NCBI RefSeq assembly: GCF_040954835.1
Contig: NC_090697.1
Coordinates: 4,910,501 to 4,974,500 of the forward strand
Direction: 5' to 3'
Source: Lepisosteus oculatus
Lineage: Eukaryota; Chordata; Actinopteri; Semionotiformes; Lepisosteidae
Length of the DNA stretch: 64,000 nucleotides
Shown here: piece after piece, positions 23,781 through 57,900 of the stretch
Layout: each line of letters starts with the position of its first letter
How positions within the stretch are numbered: position 1 is the stretch's first letter
Program-made: the position numbers and the translations under genes
Notes under the pieces: model-generated
Told to the model about the DNA's origin: nothing
Database searches by the model: none
Seen by the model: only the letters and a program-made list of their open reading frames with translations

Positions 23781-24654
23781 ACAGGGCGCTCTGTTTGGGG
23801 TTGGTGCGGTTTGCTCTGCGGTGGCATGAAATGACTGTCTAACGCCAGGCTGCGATGCCCGTGTCGTGGCCGAGCAACGCCGAAAAGATGTTGATGTGGG
23901 TCCGACAGGTTTTTGGGTCTGGCTCCGAGTGACTTCAGCTATACTGTGTGCAAGGTGTTTTAGGAAAATAGGCTTCTATACACGTCAAGGGGGTTGTTTT
24001 GTGTATCGTTTCGATATGAGAAATTTAGAAAGTATTTATGAATTGAAAGGGTACATTGTAAAAAATATCGAGGTTGGTGCCCGCCAGATTTATTGTAGGC
24101 GCTGACATATCGTAGACACAAGCGTTTTGTCGGCGAATAAACACTCGTACATCTCTTCACCTTATTTGTTCCACAGGTGAGATAAACGTTTCTCTTCTCT
24201 CGTTGGCACTTTTATGTGGTGAAGTGCTTCTGATTTTTCTTTTATTTTTTGTTTTGTTTATGTTTCGTTTATTTCAATGATCCCATCTAGAGAAGGTAGA
24301 AAAGTGTTTTCCCCCCACAGATGCCTACCCAGCCACACTATAGAAGCTAATACCCCGACTTCTATTATCAAGCACCTGGTCCTAGATCAGATGACCTGAT
24401 CAAATAGCTACTTACAACCAGGTGGTGACCTCAGATTCCTCTGTTCCTGACAGAAGGTTTTCCTGGGAGAAGAATGTAATTTCCCGTCATGAAGTTAAGG
24501 AAGTTAACGTTTAAGAAGTTCTTTCGTGGATCCTGTGCAGGTTTATTCTTGCTTTTAAAACAGGTGATGATTTTGGAGAGGTGTAGCACAGCTCTGTCCT
24601 TGACGGGTCGGCCTCATTACGGTCATTGAATTGGGCTGGACTGTTCTGTTGCAG

Positions 24655-24805
24655 ATGTGCCTTCTTCCGCGGAGCCCTGGAACAGCAGGCGTGTCGAGGA
24701 GAAGGAGCCCCGTGCAGCCCTCCGCTCTTGCCCGCTAGCGACGCCCCCTGCTGGCGAGAGTGTGGTGCCCCACTTCGCCTTGATTGCCCACGTACATGTT
24801 CTTTC
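24655..24805 (+). promoter_or_regulatory. LATS1: LATS1 5' UTR part of exon 2, with upstream ORFs
   Basis: Follows a good acceptor (CTGTTCTGTTGCAG at 24641-24654). It has an ATG at 24655 opening a 27-codon uORF (stop 24736-24738) and another at 24796 whose frame overlaps the main start and stops at 24868-24870. Whether this acceptor is used is inferred. Confidence 0.5.
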
Positions 24806-36534
<11,729 letters not shown>

Positions 36535-37960
36535 CCTGGGGGCCCGCGCGGACGCTGACCCGCTCGTTGCCAGTGTCGTCCGGGCCGCTGCTGGGGTACG
36601 AACAAGACGGTAAAGCTTGGGTGTTTGTATGATAAAGGAGGGGGCGTTCAGCCCTCGATCGGCGGTGGGTTCGCGCTTGACCTTTGCCTTCACAGCAGGG
36701 AGCCAGGATTTGGCTGGGAGACGGAACGGACATTTCGGGAAAACGAACACAAGCATCAGCAGAGAAGCTCCGGGGAGGACGTTGAAAGTCCCGTGCAGAC
36801 TGTACGTTAGGTGTATTTATTTTGGGGTGTACAGTGTGTTCCTTGAATGTGCTGCCTGAACAAAAAAACTTCAAAAACAAGTAGTGGAAAGGCAAAGTTA
36901 AAATCTCTTCCTGTACTCTGTATCTGAAACTATTTTAAAGAAATAACCCCCTTTCAGCCTTAATTTATTTAAATATTGTAAACTGGTGATGATAGTACCT
37001 TTCAAGATAAACACCATAACTTGTTTGTTGTTGTTTTTTTTCCTTTAGGAGCTGATTATTTTATTGATATTGTTTTAATTTATATTTTGAAAAGTCTCAT
37101 GTCCAGTTGTAAAGGTGAACTGAATTTCTGTATGGAACAGAGGTGGAGGAAGCGAGACCCTTGAAACTGTGTAAATTGCAGTGCCTTTCGAAATTTGTTT
37201 TCTTTTACCAAATATAGTCAAAAATTAATCGGCTTAGCATTTTAATGGGAACACATTAGCTGGTTAATATTTAGTGGATTATACTAGTAATTTTGTGTAT
37301 TTTTCTTCCTAATTTATACATAAAATGTATTTATAAATTATGCTGTATAAATTTGGTGTAAATACTTTTCTTACCTATCCTGTTAGTACCTTTGATGAGC
37401 TATCTTAGGGCAGGCCCTCTTGACTTTGTAAGCTTTTTGATCATGCACACGTGGTCTCTCAAGGTTTTCTGCTTCTTGAAAAGAGAAACGGACCACTTGT
37501 CGGGCTGATACCCTGAGCTCGGTGAGGAGTCAGGACAGGGTGTGTTTTTATTTTAAAAACAAAGTCCTTAATACAAGGGGCTGTACTTTTATGTACATAG
37601 AAAATGGTCTTAAACGCAACCAAAGTACAAGGATAAAATACAGACTCTCCTCTCACTGGTTGGCAATTTGCAAAGCATGCAGGTAGCGTTCTTTAGGATT
37701 TGAAGAAAGGCATGGAGAGCCTTTGCACATTAAAACGGGCCCACCATATCTCTTTGCATTATCATCCTTTTCTTTTTGTGAGTTTTTTTTAAGTTTTCAT
37801 AGGTCTGAAAATAATTCTGGAGCATAAGCAATGACATTTCTTTTTTTTTTTTACAGTGATCACGTTACCATGATTTCACAATCATTTCTTTAGTAATATC
37901 TGTAATTTCTCTGATGGGGGGGGGAAGGGGGGTTAAATAAAAAAATAAAACCAATTGTTT
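36535..37960 (+). other. LATS1: LATS1 3' UTR
   Basis: Long AT-rich region after the stop. AATAAA-like signals near 37934-37945 (TTAAATAAAAAAATAAAAC) are a plausible end. No coding exon. Confidence 0.5.
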
Positions 37961-38439
37961 TAAAAAAAAATTGTTTCCACATCACTGCTTTTTGCACAGG
38001 AAATTGAAATGTTACAAAAGGATCCATGACAGCAGTATCTAAATGTAAATTGATACTTATTGAGAATAATGCTAATTAATGAATATTGCAGAACAAGTAG
38101 CAAATCATCATGAAACAAGATGCTGAACAAAAAATGTGAAGAAAAATTAAATCATTGTAACGTCACTTCATGTGACTTTGGACCAGTGACATGTCTGCCA
38201 GCATCTGGAATACTATAGGAGAAGTGTGGCACCATTCTTCCTTGAGAAAGCTGGTCGCCTTACGGTGTTTGATGAAAGTGGCAAACGAGTGTTTGATTAG
38301 GTTCGTATTAAGTGATGGAGACGGCCTTTGACCTAGGGACACCATCGTGGATGGGGGCACTGTCATCCTGAAATACACCCCTCCCGGAGGGAAGGAAATG
38401 CTGCAATATGGGGAGCAGATGATCACTCAGTACCATGAA

Positions 38440-38695
38440 GTACGCTGGCGTCCTGGCCAAATTTCCCCCTGGCCTTTACCCGTCATGGCCTCCTAATAAT
38501 GCCCATCTCTGATCTGGCTTCATCACTCTGCTCTCCTCCCCACTGAGAGCTGGTGTGTGGTGAGCGGACTGGTGCACTATGGCTGCCGTCACATCACCAT
38601 GGGGGCTGCACACTGGTGGTGGTGGACGGGAGACCCCATTACCTGTGAAGCGCTTTGAGAGATGTGTCCAGAAAAGTGATATATAAGTGTAAGGA
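38440..38695 (+). repeat. 5S-derived SINE (family B), 5'-truncated
   Basis: Matches the body and 3' part of the copies at 16672 and 44800 (TGGCGTCCTGGCCAAATTTC, then GCGCTTTGAGAGATGTGTCC and a TATATAAGTGTAAGG tail) but lacks the 5S-like head. Confidence 0.75.
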
Positions 38696-38739
38696 GTTGT
38701 TACTACTATGATTTAATAGTGAATAGACCTAAAATGGCT

Positions 38740-39180
38740 TTGTAAAGGAATGAGGACAACTAAACCATGCCAGTAAAAAGCACCCCACAACATTACAGAA
38801 CCACCAGAACACAGCTGAAACCATGCACTCAGGGCGTAGGAAGAGTAGGGGGAGTAGGAAGATAGTAAGTCAGTTACTGTAGGCCAGGCCATGTACAGCC
38901 CTATACAGTAGGTGAGCATGAGAATTTTGAAGTTGACATGAAACCTGATAGGAAAACCAGTACAAGGACTCCAGGACAGGAGTAATGTGATCACTTGCAT
39001 GTGACCTGGTCAGGATTCTGGCTGCTGGATTCTTGAGATACTGAAGTTTGTTTAGTGTGGATTCAGATACCCCAGCAAGTAGGGTGTTGCATTAATCAAT
39101 TCTGAAAAAGACAAATGTGTTGACCAGTTTTTCAGCTACAGTTAGAGACAACATAGGAAGTAGTCTGGCGATATTTCTGA
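38740..39180 (+). repeat. Dispersed fish repeat (family D)
   Basis: Contains GGATTCTTGAGATACTGAAG and TGTTGCATTAATCAATTCTG, the same repeat class as 13730-14260. Intergenic between LATS1 and KATNA1. Confidence 0.5.
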
Positions 39181-39659
39181 GATGGAAGAATAATTTACAC
39201 CACACACACTTAAATATGTGCCTAATGGGATTTTAAGGCATTGTTATTCTGTTTTCAGTGGTTTTTGGCTGTGTCCAAAATTTATTTAGATCATTTAATT
39301 TATTTAGATACTTAACTTGGGATACACTCCCTAGTCTATTTTAAAACGACTGCAGTCATTGTTACAATAAATCATGTGGCGTGAACAAAGCAGGTTGTAG
39401 GAAACTTATCTTTAGAATTTAGTTTTGTGTCAATTCTGTAATTTATTAAAGAAAACCCCCAACATTGTGATTTGAATGCCTGTACATTCATTTCTCATTT
39501 TGTTTTATAGAATGGTCATGAAGATTGGGTCCAGTTTGTATTTTTTTAAAGCAGACCAGGGATTGTCAGAATTACAATGTGACTCCATCGGTCGGTGTTG
39601 TGCCAGAGCCAGAATGCACTGCGGTTTCTGCACCACAGAAACCAGAAGAAGGAAAATTC

Positions 39660-40005
39660 TATCCAACCACTCATCTTCTAAAATGCTTTATCCAGTACAT
39701 GGTCACGGGGAGCCAGAGCCTAACCTGGCAAGCACTGGGCGCAAGGCAGGATACACCCTGGATGGGACACCAGTCCACTGCAGGTCCAGAGACATACAGA
39801 CAGACAGGGGGACACTCACACACACCAGGAACCACGTTCCAGAACCCAGTAAACTTACCAGCATGTCTTTGTCCTCTGGGAGCACATTGGAGCACCCAGA
39901 GGAAACTAATGAGAAGCCAGGGAAAACACGCAAACTCCACACAGATAGCACTCTGGGGATTAAAGCCAGGACCCCAGCACTATGCTTAACCACCGAAATA
40001 AGGTG
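39660..40005 (-). repeat. Dispersed fish repeat (family C)
   Basis: Reverse-complement copy with CACGCAAACTCCACACAGAT and a TGGGACACCAGTCCACTGCA core, typical of a widespread fish repeat. Confidence 0.65.
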
Positions 40006-40067
40006 TTTTCTGGACAGAATGTCCTATGAAAATAAATAATAGGGAGTTTGATGTAGTACATGTCTGT

Positions 40068-40192
40068 ATTATAGGTAGCTGCGTCAGCATGCGTAGGCTG
40101 CAAAGGAACAAGTAATAGGTTTATTCCATGCTGAAAAAAAGAAGAAAGAAAACACAACGTTTCGGCCGTGGAGCCTTCTTCATGTCTGTATT
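40068..40192 (-). repeat. Possible Penelope-like element 3' fragment, second copy
   Basis: Same module as 7210-7345: AGAAGGCTCCACGGCCGAAA, GTTGTGTTTTC, then GGAATAAACCTATTACTTG and CTGACGCAGCTAC on the minus strand. The first core base is altered (CATGAAGA). Confidence 0.4.
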
Positions 40193-40339
40193 ATGTTTAT
40201 GTATAGTGAGTACACCCATAATATGTTGGGTTGGATATAGTTTGTTTGTTTTTTTACTGTGTATGGGAAAAACAGAAACCATTTTACAAACGCGAAATAA
40301 AAATTAATTTAACATTCGCATTAAACATAGCCGCACTAT

Positions 40340-41338
40340 TTAAAAAGCATCAGCCCCTGCCATCGGCGCACAGTCTCCCAAACGTCTAGTACTGCAGGTG
40401 GAAAAACACCCCCCGGGGTGGCTGGATATGAGGCCCTCCTGCCGCCGAGTGCACCGCAACGTAGGTGAAATGTAGCTGACAAACGCACCCCCCCCCCCCA
40501 AAAAAAAAGTTTTCTCCTTTTCAAATGGCTGAATGTCCCGGACACACCCCTCGGCAGGTCCGGCCGCACCAGGAAATGACGCCTGCTGTTTGACTTCAAA
40601 CTCTCCCGAGGCGCTGCGGCGGCGCAGGATGGGCGGACAGGCTTGAGCTTGCAGGGAGAGAGGCGCCGTCGTTTTCAGGGACGACAGTGTCTGCAGTTCA
40701 GCTTTAATGGTACTTGCGCTTCTCCTTGCTTCCCGCAACAGGTGGGTGTTTTAGGGCTTCCTCACAACAACAACAGCAACTGCAACAACAACATGGAGAG
40801 GAGCCGGGTGCGGGTCGGGGGGCAGTGAGGACGCTTTCTTTGTCGTCCTCTGCTGATTTTTATTAGGCACGCCAGCCGCAAGAGTTAGCACTGAAGTTGT
40901 TTTAAGACTGGTCCGGGAGGTTAACACACTCTCGGGGTGCGTGTTTAGGTTGTGGGTGTTAGTACCGGCCTCGTTTTATCGTCGCGACGAACAATAAGCG
41001 AGCCTCCGGCTTGTTTTTTTTTATTAATGATCTCTGTCACTGCTCGACGCCGTCGCTGAGAGCCGTCTGAGGGATGGTCGTCGAGGCGTAAGATCATTTT
41101 TAACAGAAGTTTTAGTGACGGGCTGCAGCCTGTCCCTCCCCACGTGTCTGGAGGCGAGGTGGAGATGGAACCGGGACCGATCCCGGCCCGGGTCCGCCTG
41201 GCCCGGGCGGTGGTACCGAGCGGCTCCGGAGGCCGGGTTACATATGGCAATAAAGTTCAAGTCAAGTCAAGTGTCTGGCACACGGGGCGGGTGGTGATGA
41301 CGCTGCGTGTGGTCTCTCTCCCCCCCACACACGTGTAG
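40340..41338 (+). promoter_or_regulatory. KATNA1: CpG-island promoter and 5' leader region of KATNA1
   Basis: GC- and CpG-rich block upstream of the first coding exon. The acceptor CACACGTGTAG ends at 41338, so at least one non-coding leader exon must lie here; its borders could not be fixed. Confidence 0.65.
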
Positions 41339-41350
41339 GTGATGTTCAGC

Positions 41351-50696
<9,346 letters not shown>

Positions 50697-51588
50697 GGCA
50701 TTTTTTTTTCCCCTTAGAACTTAGTTTTAAAACCTCCCTAACGCTCAGGGGAAAACAGGTGCAGTTCCTGACCGAAGATTTTTTTTTTCCATCTGGGAAA
50801 TGTGTAGCAGGTATTTGACGTGACCTGTGCAAATCAGAATATTAGGGTTGTTCCATGATTATGAATTAAGATTATAATTCATAAGTTCCTGATTATGAAT
50901 TAAGTGCAACAATTTAATATTCATGTTTGATTCTGTACTACAGCCTGATTGATGGGATAAGGTCATTCCTTGATTGGGCTCTCATCTAGCTCATTCTGAT
51001 TCTCAGAAATTTGAGCAGCCAATGAGTCTGCATTTTTAAAAGTAGAAAAACATGAAATATTGGTGGCATTACAGTCAACTGTTGATGTCCTTTTAGAAGT
51101 TAATATTTCACGACTGCTTCAAGATCAGTTCATTGCATTTTCAGAAAGTTATCTGCATTTGAAATCGGATGATTCATTTTATCTGTCAGGTTGTAGAACT
51201 GTCTATAAAATTACATCAACCTCTAGCACTTGCATCATATTTGAGATGGGAGCTTATGAGACACTCCTTATTTTTTCATTTTTGTTGTAGGTTATCAGCA
51301 TCTTCATTATTTCTTGCTTCGAAATGAAGATGAGCACTTTGAAAAACACTAAGTTCTTGCACTTCACAGGGTAGGTCTAAAAACATTATTTCCTGACTGT
51401 GGAACAAGAAAAGCAGAGTTACATACCTCAGATGAATGAGATCTTTAAGTATGGAAAATTTTAGCACTTGTTGCAATATTCATCTGTACGTTGCGCAAAT
51501 GGTGATCATGTGTTTGTGTATATTAGCCGAAGTGCCTGTTGAAGATTACCTTGTCAACCTTTCTGGGACAGTAATGTTACACTGTTGC

Positions 51589-51594
51589 AATAAA
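51589..51594 (+). other. KATNA1: Likely KATNA1 polyadenylation signal
   Basis: AATAAA about 0.9 kb after the stop. The 3' UTR also holds two GATTATGAATTAAG copies near 50860-50905. Confidence 0.5.
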
Positions 51595-51815
51595 GTTAGA
51601 TGTGTGTTGCACACATTGGTCACATACAGCATTTATTACTTCCAACTGTTAACTGCACAGCTACTACCATTGTTAAATGATATTTCAGTTGCATGAACTG
51701 GCAATAACTTTTACATTTAAATGAACATATAATTAGCAAAACTTCTTAAATCTGATTTTTTCATATCGGCACATTCTTAAAGGCATTGAGCCACCAGGTG
51801 GTGCTGTGTATGAAC

Positions 51816-52040
51816 AGATAAGATCAGATCAATTTATTGGCCATGTACAATTTCTTGCATTAGGAATTTCTTTTCGCAGACCCCAGCTTGCTCTCCATGA
51901 GACATACACAAAGGGAGAGAAGCTTGGGGTCAGAGTTGGGGTTAAGGGCCTTGCTCAGGGGCCCAATGGAGTAGGATTCCTCTGCTGGCCGTGGGATATG
52001 AACCAGCAACTTTACAGGCTCAGATCTGTAGCCAGGGTGT
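51816..52040 (-). repeat. tRNA-derived SINE (family A)
   Basis: Reverse complement, tail at left (GATAAGATCAGATCAATTTATTGG) and a diverged head at right. Between the convergent KATNA1 and GINM1 ends. Confidence 0.8.
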
Positions 52041-52549
52041 CACTGCTCAGGCCTAGGAGATGGTATGGTTAAAATCTTTACACCTGTCTGAATCAGGAAA
52101 GTCCACCGTTCTCTGGTGGGGAGCATGAGGCAGTGGACAAAACTGCCTGTAGTCCACCCGCTGAGCCATATTGCAAGCATGGCAGGAATAGAGAGGAAGT
52201 TTAGTGCCAGTTACAAGAAGCAGCATGTCCCTCAGTAGTCTTGGCACAAGCCTCCAGCTGCCACCGTTTCACAGGAAACCAGTAGTCCTTGCCAGCTACT
52301 CTCTACCCCACCCCAAGCTACACTGAGCCAGTTACGCATTGCTGCTAAGGGAAATCCTGCTCACGGGCCCCAGGCTGTCTAGAGTGCAAGTACCTTTACC
52401 CTTTGGATACCCTAGGAATCCAACTGGATTACTGTAACGTTTCTACTCCATGTCAACATCCTCTGCCAGTAGTGGCTCTTGAAAATTGTTTGCTTCGATA
52501 ATGGAAGAAATAAAGTGCATCCTGTCAAAGGAACCGTCATCCACTGAGA

Positions 52550-53410
52550 CTGAAAGGGGAACTACAGCTTGAGTATGAAAGCTTGGTATCCAAATGATTT
52601 GTGAAATTCTACAAATTCTGAATTAAGTGCAAAATTGTGAACTTGGTGAAAATACTGTATAGCCTCCATGTTGATGGAAGACAAGAAACCGCTAGTCTTG
52701 CCACAATGAAAGCGAGAGGTTGTGTGAATTGTGACACAAGTGGCCCTTCCTGCTCCCTACTCACTGCACAAGAACAAGAAACATGGTCTCCTTACAACGT
52801 AAATCCTTTTTCGTCTATTTGAACCAGTGTGTGTATTTTAAACAATGCTGTTCAGAACATAGTGGTTGCACATAAAACAAAGGATCAGATCAGCAGAAAG
52901 TCAAACCGTTTCCTTTTCCAAAGGATCATCAGCTAACCAAGAGCTGGGTAATAAACATGAGCACAGATGTTGGTCCCATCAATAAGTGTCTTGATGAGAT
53001 TCAGTGTTGTAAGAGCAAATTAGTACAGAATTTTCCTTCTAGGTGTGATTTACTATGAATAACCACCAATGATGGAGCACTTTTGCAAAACCTGAAAATA
53101 AATGAGTATTTTAGTTGGCTGGCAGGTTGCTCTTTTTTGTAGTATTAAGATGAGTATCTAAACAACATCTGGCCTTGTATGTGTTGGTTTCACGAAAATA
53201 TTTAAAATCTAGTAGTTCCAAAATTGGCTTGGTCTAAAGCATGTTTACAGTGCAAGGGCCGCTTTTGCGTCATCAGGCGCTTTGTTGCCTGGTTCTGAAT
53301 CTCGGACAATGACAGCAATATGGTGCTACAATGAAACTTCATCTCTGTGGTGATGTTAATTGGAGGTTGTACTCCTTGCCGTGTACGTGGTAGTTTCATT
53401 GTTTGAAATG
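52550..53410 (+). repeat. Long dispersed repeat, copy 2 (family E)
   Basis: Same ordered blocks as 31880-32470, with about 250 extra bases between the two halves. No class recognised. Confidence 0.5.
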
Positions 53411-53504
53411 CAAAAACAAGTGTTGCAGTTCCACTTCAACAACGATGTGTGTACTAAAGGTAAATGTACGCTGCTGAGATAATCTGGACGGTTTCAGTAA
53501 GAAG

Positions 53505-53510
53505 TTTATT
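53505..53510 (-). other. GINM1: Likely GINM1 polyadenylation signal
   Basis: AATAAA on the minus strand, about 1.3 kb past the stop codon, before the KATNA1 end. Confidence 0.5.
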
Positions 53511-54836
53511 TCATTGAGTACGCGTTCAACATGACGTCATGAAGGAAGGGGGAAGGTTTGATGGAAAATCGGGAGTAAACCTACACCATGCTTCCATGCT
53601 TTTAGCATCGTACATACAAAAGAAAGTAATGGAAAAACAAGAAGGCACAATAAGCAGCAGTAAGTGCATCATATGTTAACTACAGCAATACTGGCACAAG
53701 CTGCCCATACTGTATGATGGTGGACGATAATTTATGTTCAGGGAAGCAAACGCTAACAGAATGTGGTTCCCATCGTGGTGTTTCTCAGCATTACAACATG
53801 CTGCTCTCATGCCACAAAGCACCTTCAACTCGAGGATCAGTTCTTGATTGTGATGTTAGCAGCTTTAAAATGCATTCATAACTACATACCCTTTGGAAAG
53901 ACAATTGTACAAAAAAAAACATTTTCATTCACTTGAACGGTCTCGCTGTAGCAGCGGAAATACAAATGCACGTATGGGGAAATTGTCCCAAAACTGCTTT
54001 CTTCCATGTGCTACTGTTGCTTTTTTTCCATATACCGCTATTTAATGCTTAACACTGTAGCACTGTCGTTTTTGTGTATTAGACATCAACAGACATATAT
54101 ATGGTACCAGACCTTTATGATTACTTTTTATCAAGGAGTTTCAAAATACACTGTGCAGAAAAAGTCAGCAATAAAGGACCCGTGAGCCCAAACATTTAGG
54201 AAATCAAGCTAAAAATCAGTTGTGGTTATATTGTGAGTGAACTAACTCGAGACATCTTATTGCGTTATCCACGTTGCTTTTGTGAACACATACTTTAACA
54301 TTTTGTTTTGCTTGCTTAGTTTGAACAGTTTTAACTATTCTCTGATCTTGTTAAATACTCAAAAGCTTTTACAGCCTTCTGTGGTTAACTAAAATGATTA
54401 CACAAAAGTGTGCAGGGTCCATCATAATGAGTTTCTGTGCAAAGGACAGCATTTCTAATTAATCTGTTCAAGACTGAGTGCAATGCAGGAGACTATACAC
54501 ACACTGATGGACCACCAAGCAGTAGAAATGTACAGTCTCGCTAAAGATGTTTTGTTTCAAGGTCTTTTCTCACCAGATGTAGCGTGGCATGGAGGTACAT
54601 TCAAAGTGTTAAATTAATATTAAAAATTTCTAGTTTGGACTCGGGTGATCACTGTCACATAAAAATTCTGAATGACTAGATTTTGAAAATAAAATTCAGG
54701 GAGAAAGAAAACACATCACTCAATCATTTATGAAAGGGCTGTGTAGAGTGAAGGATTGTCTGTTTCACTGCTGAAGCAAACCATCCAGCTCCGTTGACCG
54801 AGTCTGAAATGTAGTACAGCAACGAGCAAGTGCGGC

Positions 54837-54945
54837 TCATGGATTCTTCAGCTCTTCTGGTGTTTTCGTCTCCTCCATGTGTTCCAAAAGGGAATGTTTT
54901 TCCTCTTCTGGCATCAGTGTGACGGGATCAAGTCTGAAAATCCCC
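54837..54945 (-). CDS. GINM1: GINM1 coding exon 8 (cytosolic tail)
   Basis: Encodes [20 protein letters not shown] to PEELKNP and stops at 54837-54839. Acceptor CTCTTTAAG. The tail is poorly conserved; phase and position support it. Confidence 0.85.
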
Positions 54946-57900
54946 CTTAAAGAGAGGAAAGATTGCAGTAAGTCAGGAGTTTTAGAATTGCCAATTATGT
55001 GAAACTATGACCTTGGTGACTGCACAGGGGAAAGAGAGGAAGACGTCTCTCTTTTTGAACAATCACGGCCCCGTGGCAGAGGTTTAGCACCAGATAGAGG
55101 AGAGACATGCGTCTACAGTAAGTCCTAAGTCCACTTCCACAGGAAAAAAAAAGTGCATTCTCAAAGGAATTGTGGTTCATTCAGCTTTCAATACTAAGGA
55201 AAAGTAAACCTACACTACTGTTAACAACTTTGACATTTCGGTAACACGTTTTTCCAAGTATAATTTCAACGTGTACTCGACGGGCTGCTCCGAGCCTCTG
55301 CAGAACCCCAGTCACGGTGAGGTGGTTAGTGACGTGACCCGGCTCAGGCTCGGTCAGCGCCGAGCTCAACCGGCGATCAGGCCACCGCCTTTAACAGCTG
55401 AGCCACGCTGGAGGCAGTTTACGTGCTTGAACTGCAGTCAGTGCAAGTCTTGTTCCTTTTAGTACACATGAAATATACAAATTCCATGAGCAAAGATATA
55501 ACACTGCAGTAACGCTGACGGGCATGTCATTGTGGATCACAGTCCAATGGGTCAGTCTTTGGATATAGAAGGATACATTTATGAATGTTAAACTAAACTG
55601 GGATTATGATGCCTTGAGTTGTCATGCGCAGTATGTTTCTGAAATGTATTAGCTGGTTTAATTGCCATTTTTACATGCCTTTATAGCAGAATTATTATTT
55701 CCATGTTTGTAATCACAAAAGCAATTACATCTTGGTCAATGACTATTACTTCATTTTAATACCTGGAAAGACCTTTAGCACTCTTCTGAGTTCACAAATG
55801 CTTCCATGAATAATGTGCACTCTCTGCCCTCCAGCCACACCGGGAAGCATTGAAGGGTTACATCTTGTTCTCCTTCATAAACTTCCTGACATGCTCTAAG
55901 TGTTTCAGTACATTTTCACTGTTCCAGTCTATTTTGGCCCTACAGAGTTTGTACAATTAAATCGGTTATACCAACTAATGTTACAGCACTAGGTTTCCTT
56001 CGGCAATAACCTGCTGCATTAGAGTACTCTATCCATCCGTTCTTTTTGTCAGCGATTCTTCCAATTCAGGATGGGAGGGGAGGCCAGAGTCTCTCCATGC
56101 AGACAGACACAGTCACACTCACGCCAGGGCTGATTTTCTCTGAAACCCATTAACCCACCAGCATGCCTCTGGACCATGTGAGGAAATCGGACACCCATGC
56201 GAACACGGGGTGAACATACAAACTCCACACGGATAGCCTCCCCGGACCGGAACTGAACCCAGCAGCAATGCTCACCCCTGTGCCAGTCGCCAGAGTACTT
56301 TACCAACTAAATCATATGGCAAGCGGGGACTAAAAATTGGCCCTGACATTTACAACGTTGGCCCAGATCCAGGCTGTAAACTCTTTAGTAAATGCGGTTT
56401 CACCCCATGTTTTCAGCAAATAAGACACTTTTAACAAACAAGTGAAAGACTACTCTTGTACGTATATTTAGCAACTTTAAACCAATGAATAATCAAACCA
56501 AAAATCTTATGCATTCCTGAGATGACACAAATGCAGGATATTATAGAATATCGTCTTGATGAATACTATTTCTTTGTAGCAGCCCGATATGGATGGTACA
56601 TAAAAAACAAAGACAGCTCCCTTGAACTAGGAAGAGCAAAGTAATTTGACTATTCTGAATTTCAACTGTACTCTTCGAGATAATCCTAGGTCTAGCAGTT
56701 AGATGCCTTATGTACATTCTTATTCACACCCCTCTCTCAGGAAAAGCACAGGACAGCAGATGTCTCAGTACAACAGACAACCCCACACAACATAGAGAGT
56801 ACATTACAGAACAGTGGACAGTAAATAGTGAAGTACAAGTTACAGTTGTATCATCTGTCCGCTCAGAGCTAGGTACAGTGGCAAAATTGCCGGCGACTCC
56901 ATGACTGTGAGACAAATCCATTATCTGTACACATTCAGCGGTGTAGCCAGAGTCTTCCGCTGCTACCCTTCAACTTTCTTGACACCCCAATTGTGCTTTT
57001 TGACCCGATTTGTACTCGTGTTATCAGGAGATCGTGCAGGACATCTAACAGCTGAGTCGCCTTAGCCGAAGGGCAGGAGGAAAAGGCCCATGACCGCAGC
57101 AACCTCAGTACTGTAGGAGCACGCAACTGACTGGTCCAGTGAGGAGGAACTAGGGGCAGCTTGTCCAGTCAGGGAGCATTGTAAATTTCACGAACGAAGT
57201 ATTTTATATAAAGAGCTTTGACAAAGTGAAGTGTTTTGACCCAAACTGTATTTAATTTGTTCCCCATGAACCAATGTGTCCTGCCTGTTTGGCCAAACAT
57301 TGGGCCTTCTGGCATAAACGAGAGCTGCCTGGTTACCAGCCATACGGGAGACCGATTTCTGTCTCCAACCAAGCCAAAGAAATCAACGGGAATTGTATTT
57401 CCTTCTCAATACGCTTTAGCAGTCTGCAGGGCCAGATGGTGAGATTTCTAGTCTGGGAAGGGTTTTAGGGAGCAGGCGAGAGGCTGCTGGGACCGGCCGC
57501 TGCCCCGTGCATACTCACTTGTGCTCACAGGACGGGAAGAGGAAATCGAGGATCTTGACGATCACAGCCGACCCCACCACTCCCACCACCACAACCCACA
57601 TCACCAGGAAGAACAGCGGGAGGGATTCGCTCCAGAAATGGCGAAGTCTGTCTCTCAGCTTCTCCACCCACTGGCACATGGCCTTAAATGAGAGGACATT
57701 TTTTTTTGCCAACATGCACGGAAAAACAAGCTGTTAACTGAAAATTAAGACTCCTGCATAATTCCTATTACATCCGCTACCAAATATACAAATCAGATCT
57801 GCTGAAAGATACATGTACAGCATTTAACGTCAATTTTATACCATTACATCTCCTTTAACAAACTGGACCAATAGTTTGACTCTTCTAATCACCTCCAGTA

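Noticed and set aside
39476-40039. A 187-codon open frame between LATS1 and KATNA1
   Set aside because: Mostly covers the family C repeat; the translation has no domain and both strands are open there.
56935-57126. Signal-peptide-like short frame ([16 protein letters not shown])
   Set aside because: Lies in a GINM1 intron; no phase-compatible splice sites or family match.
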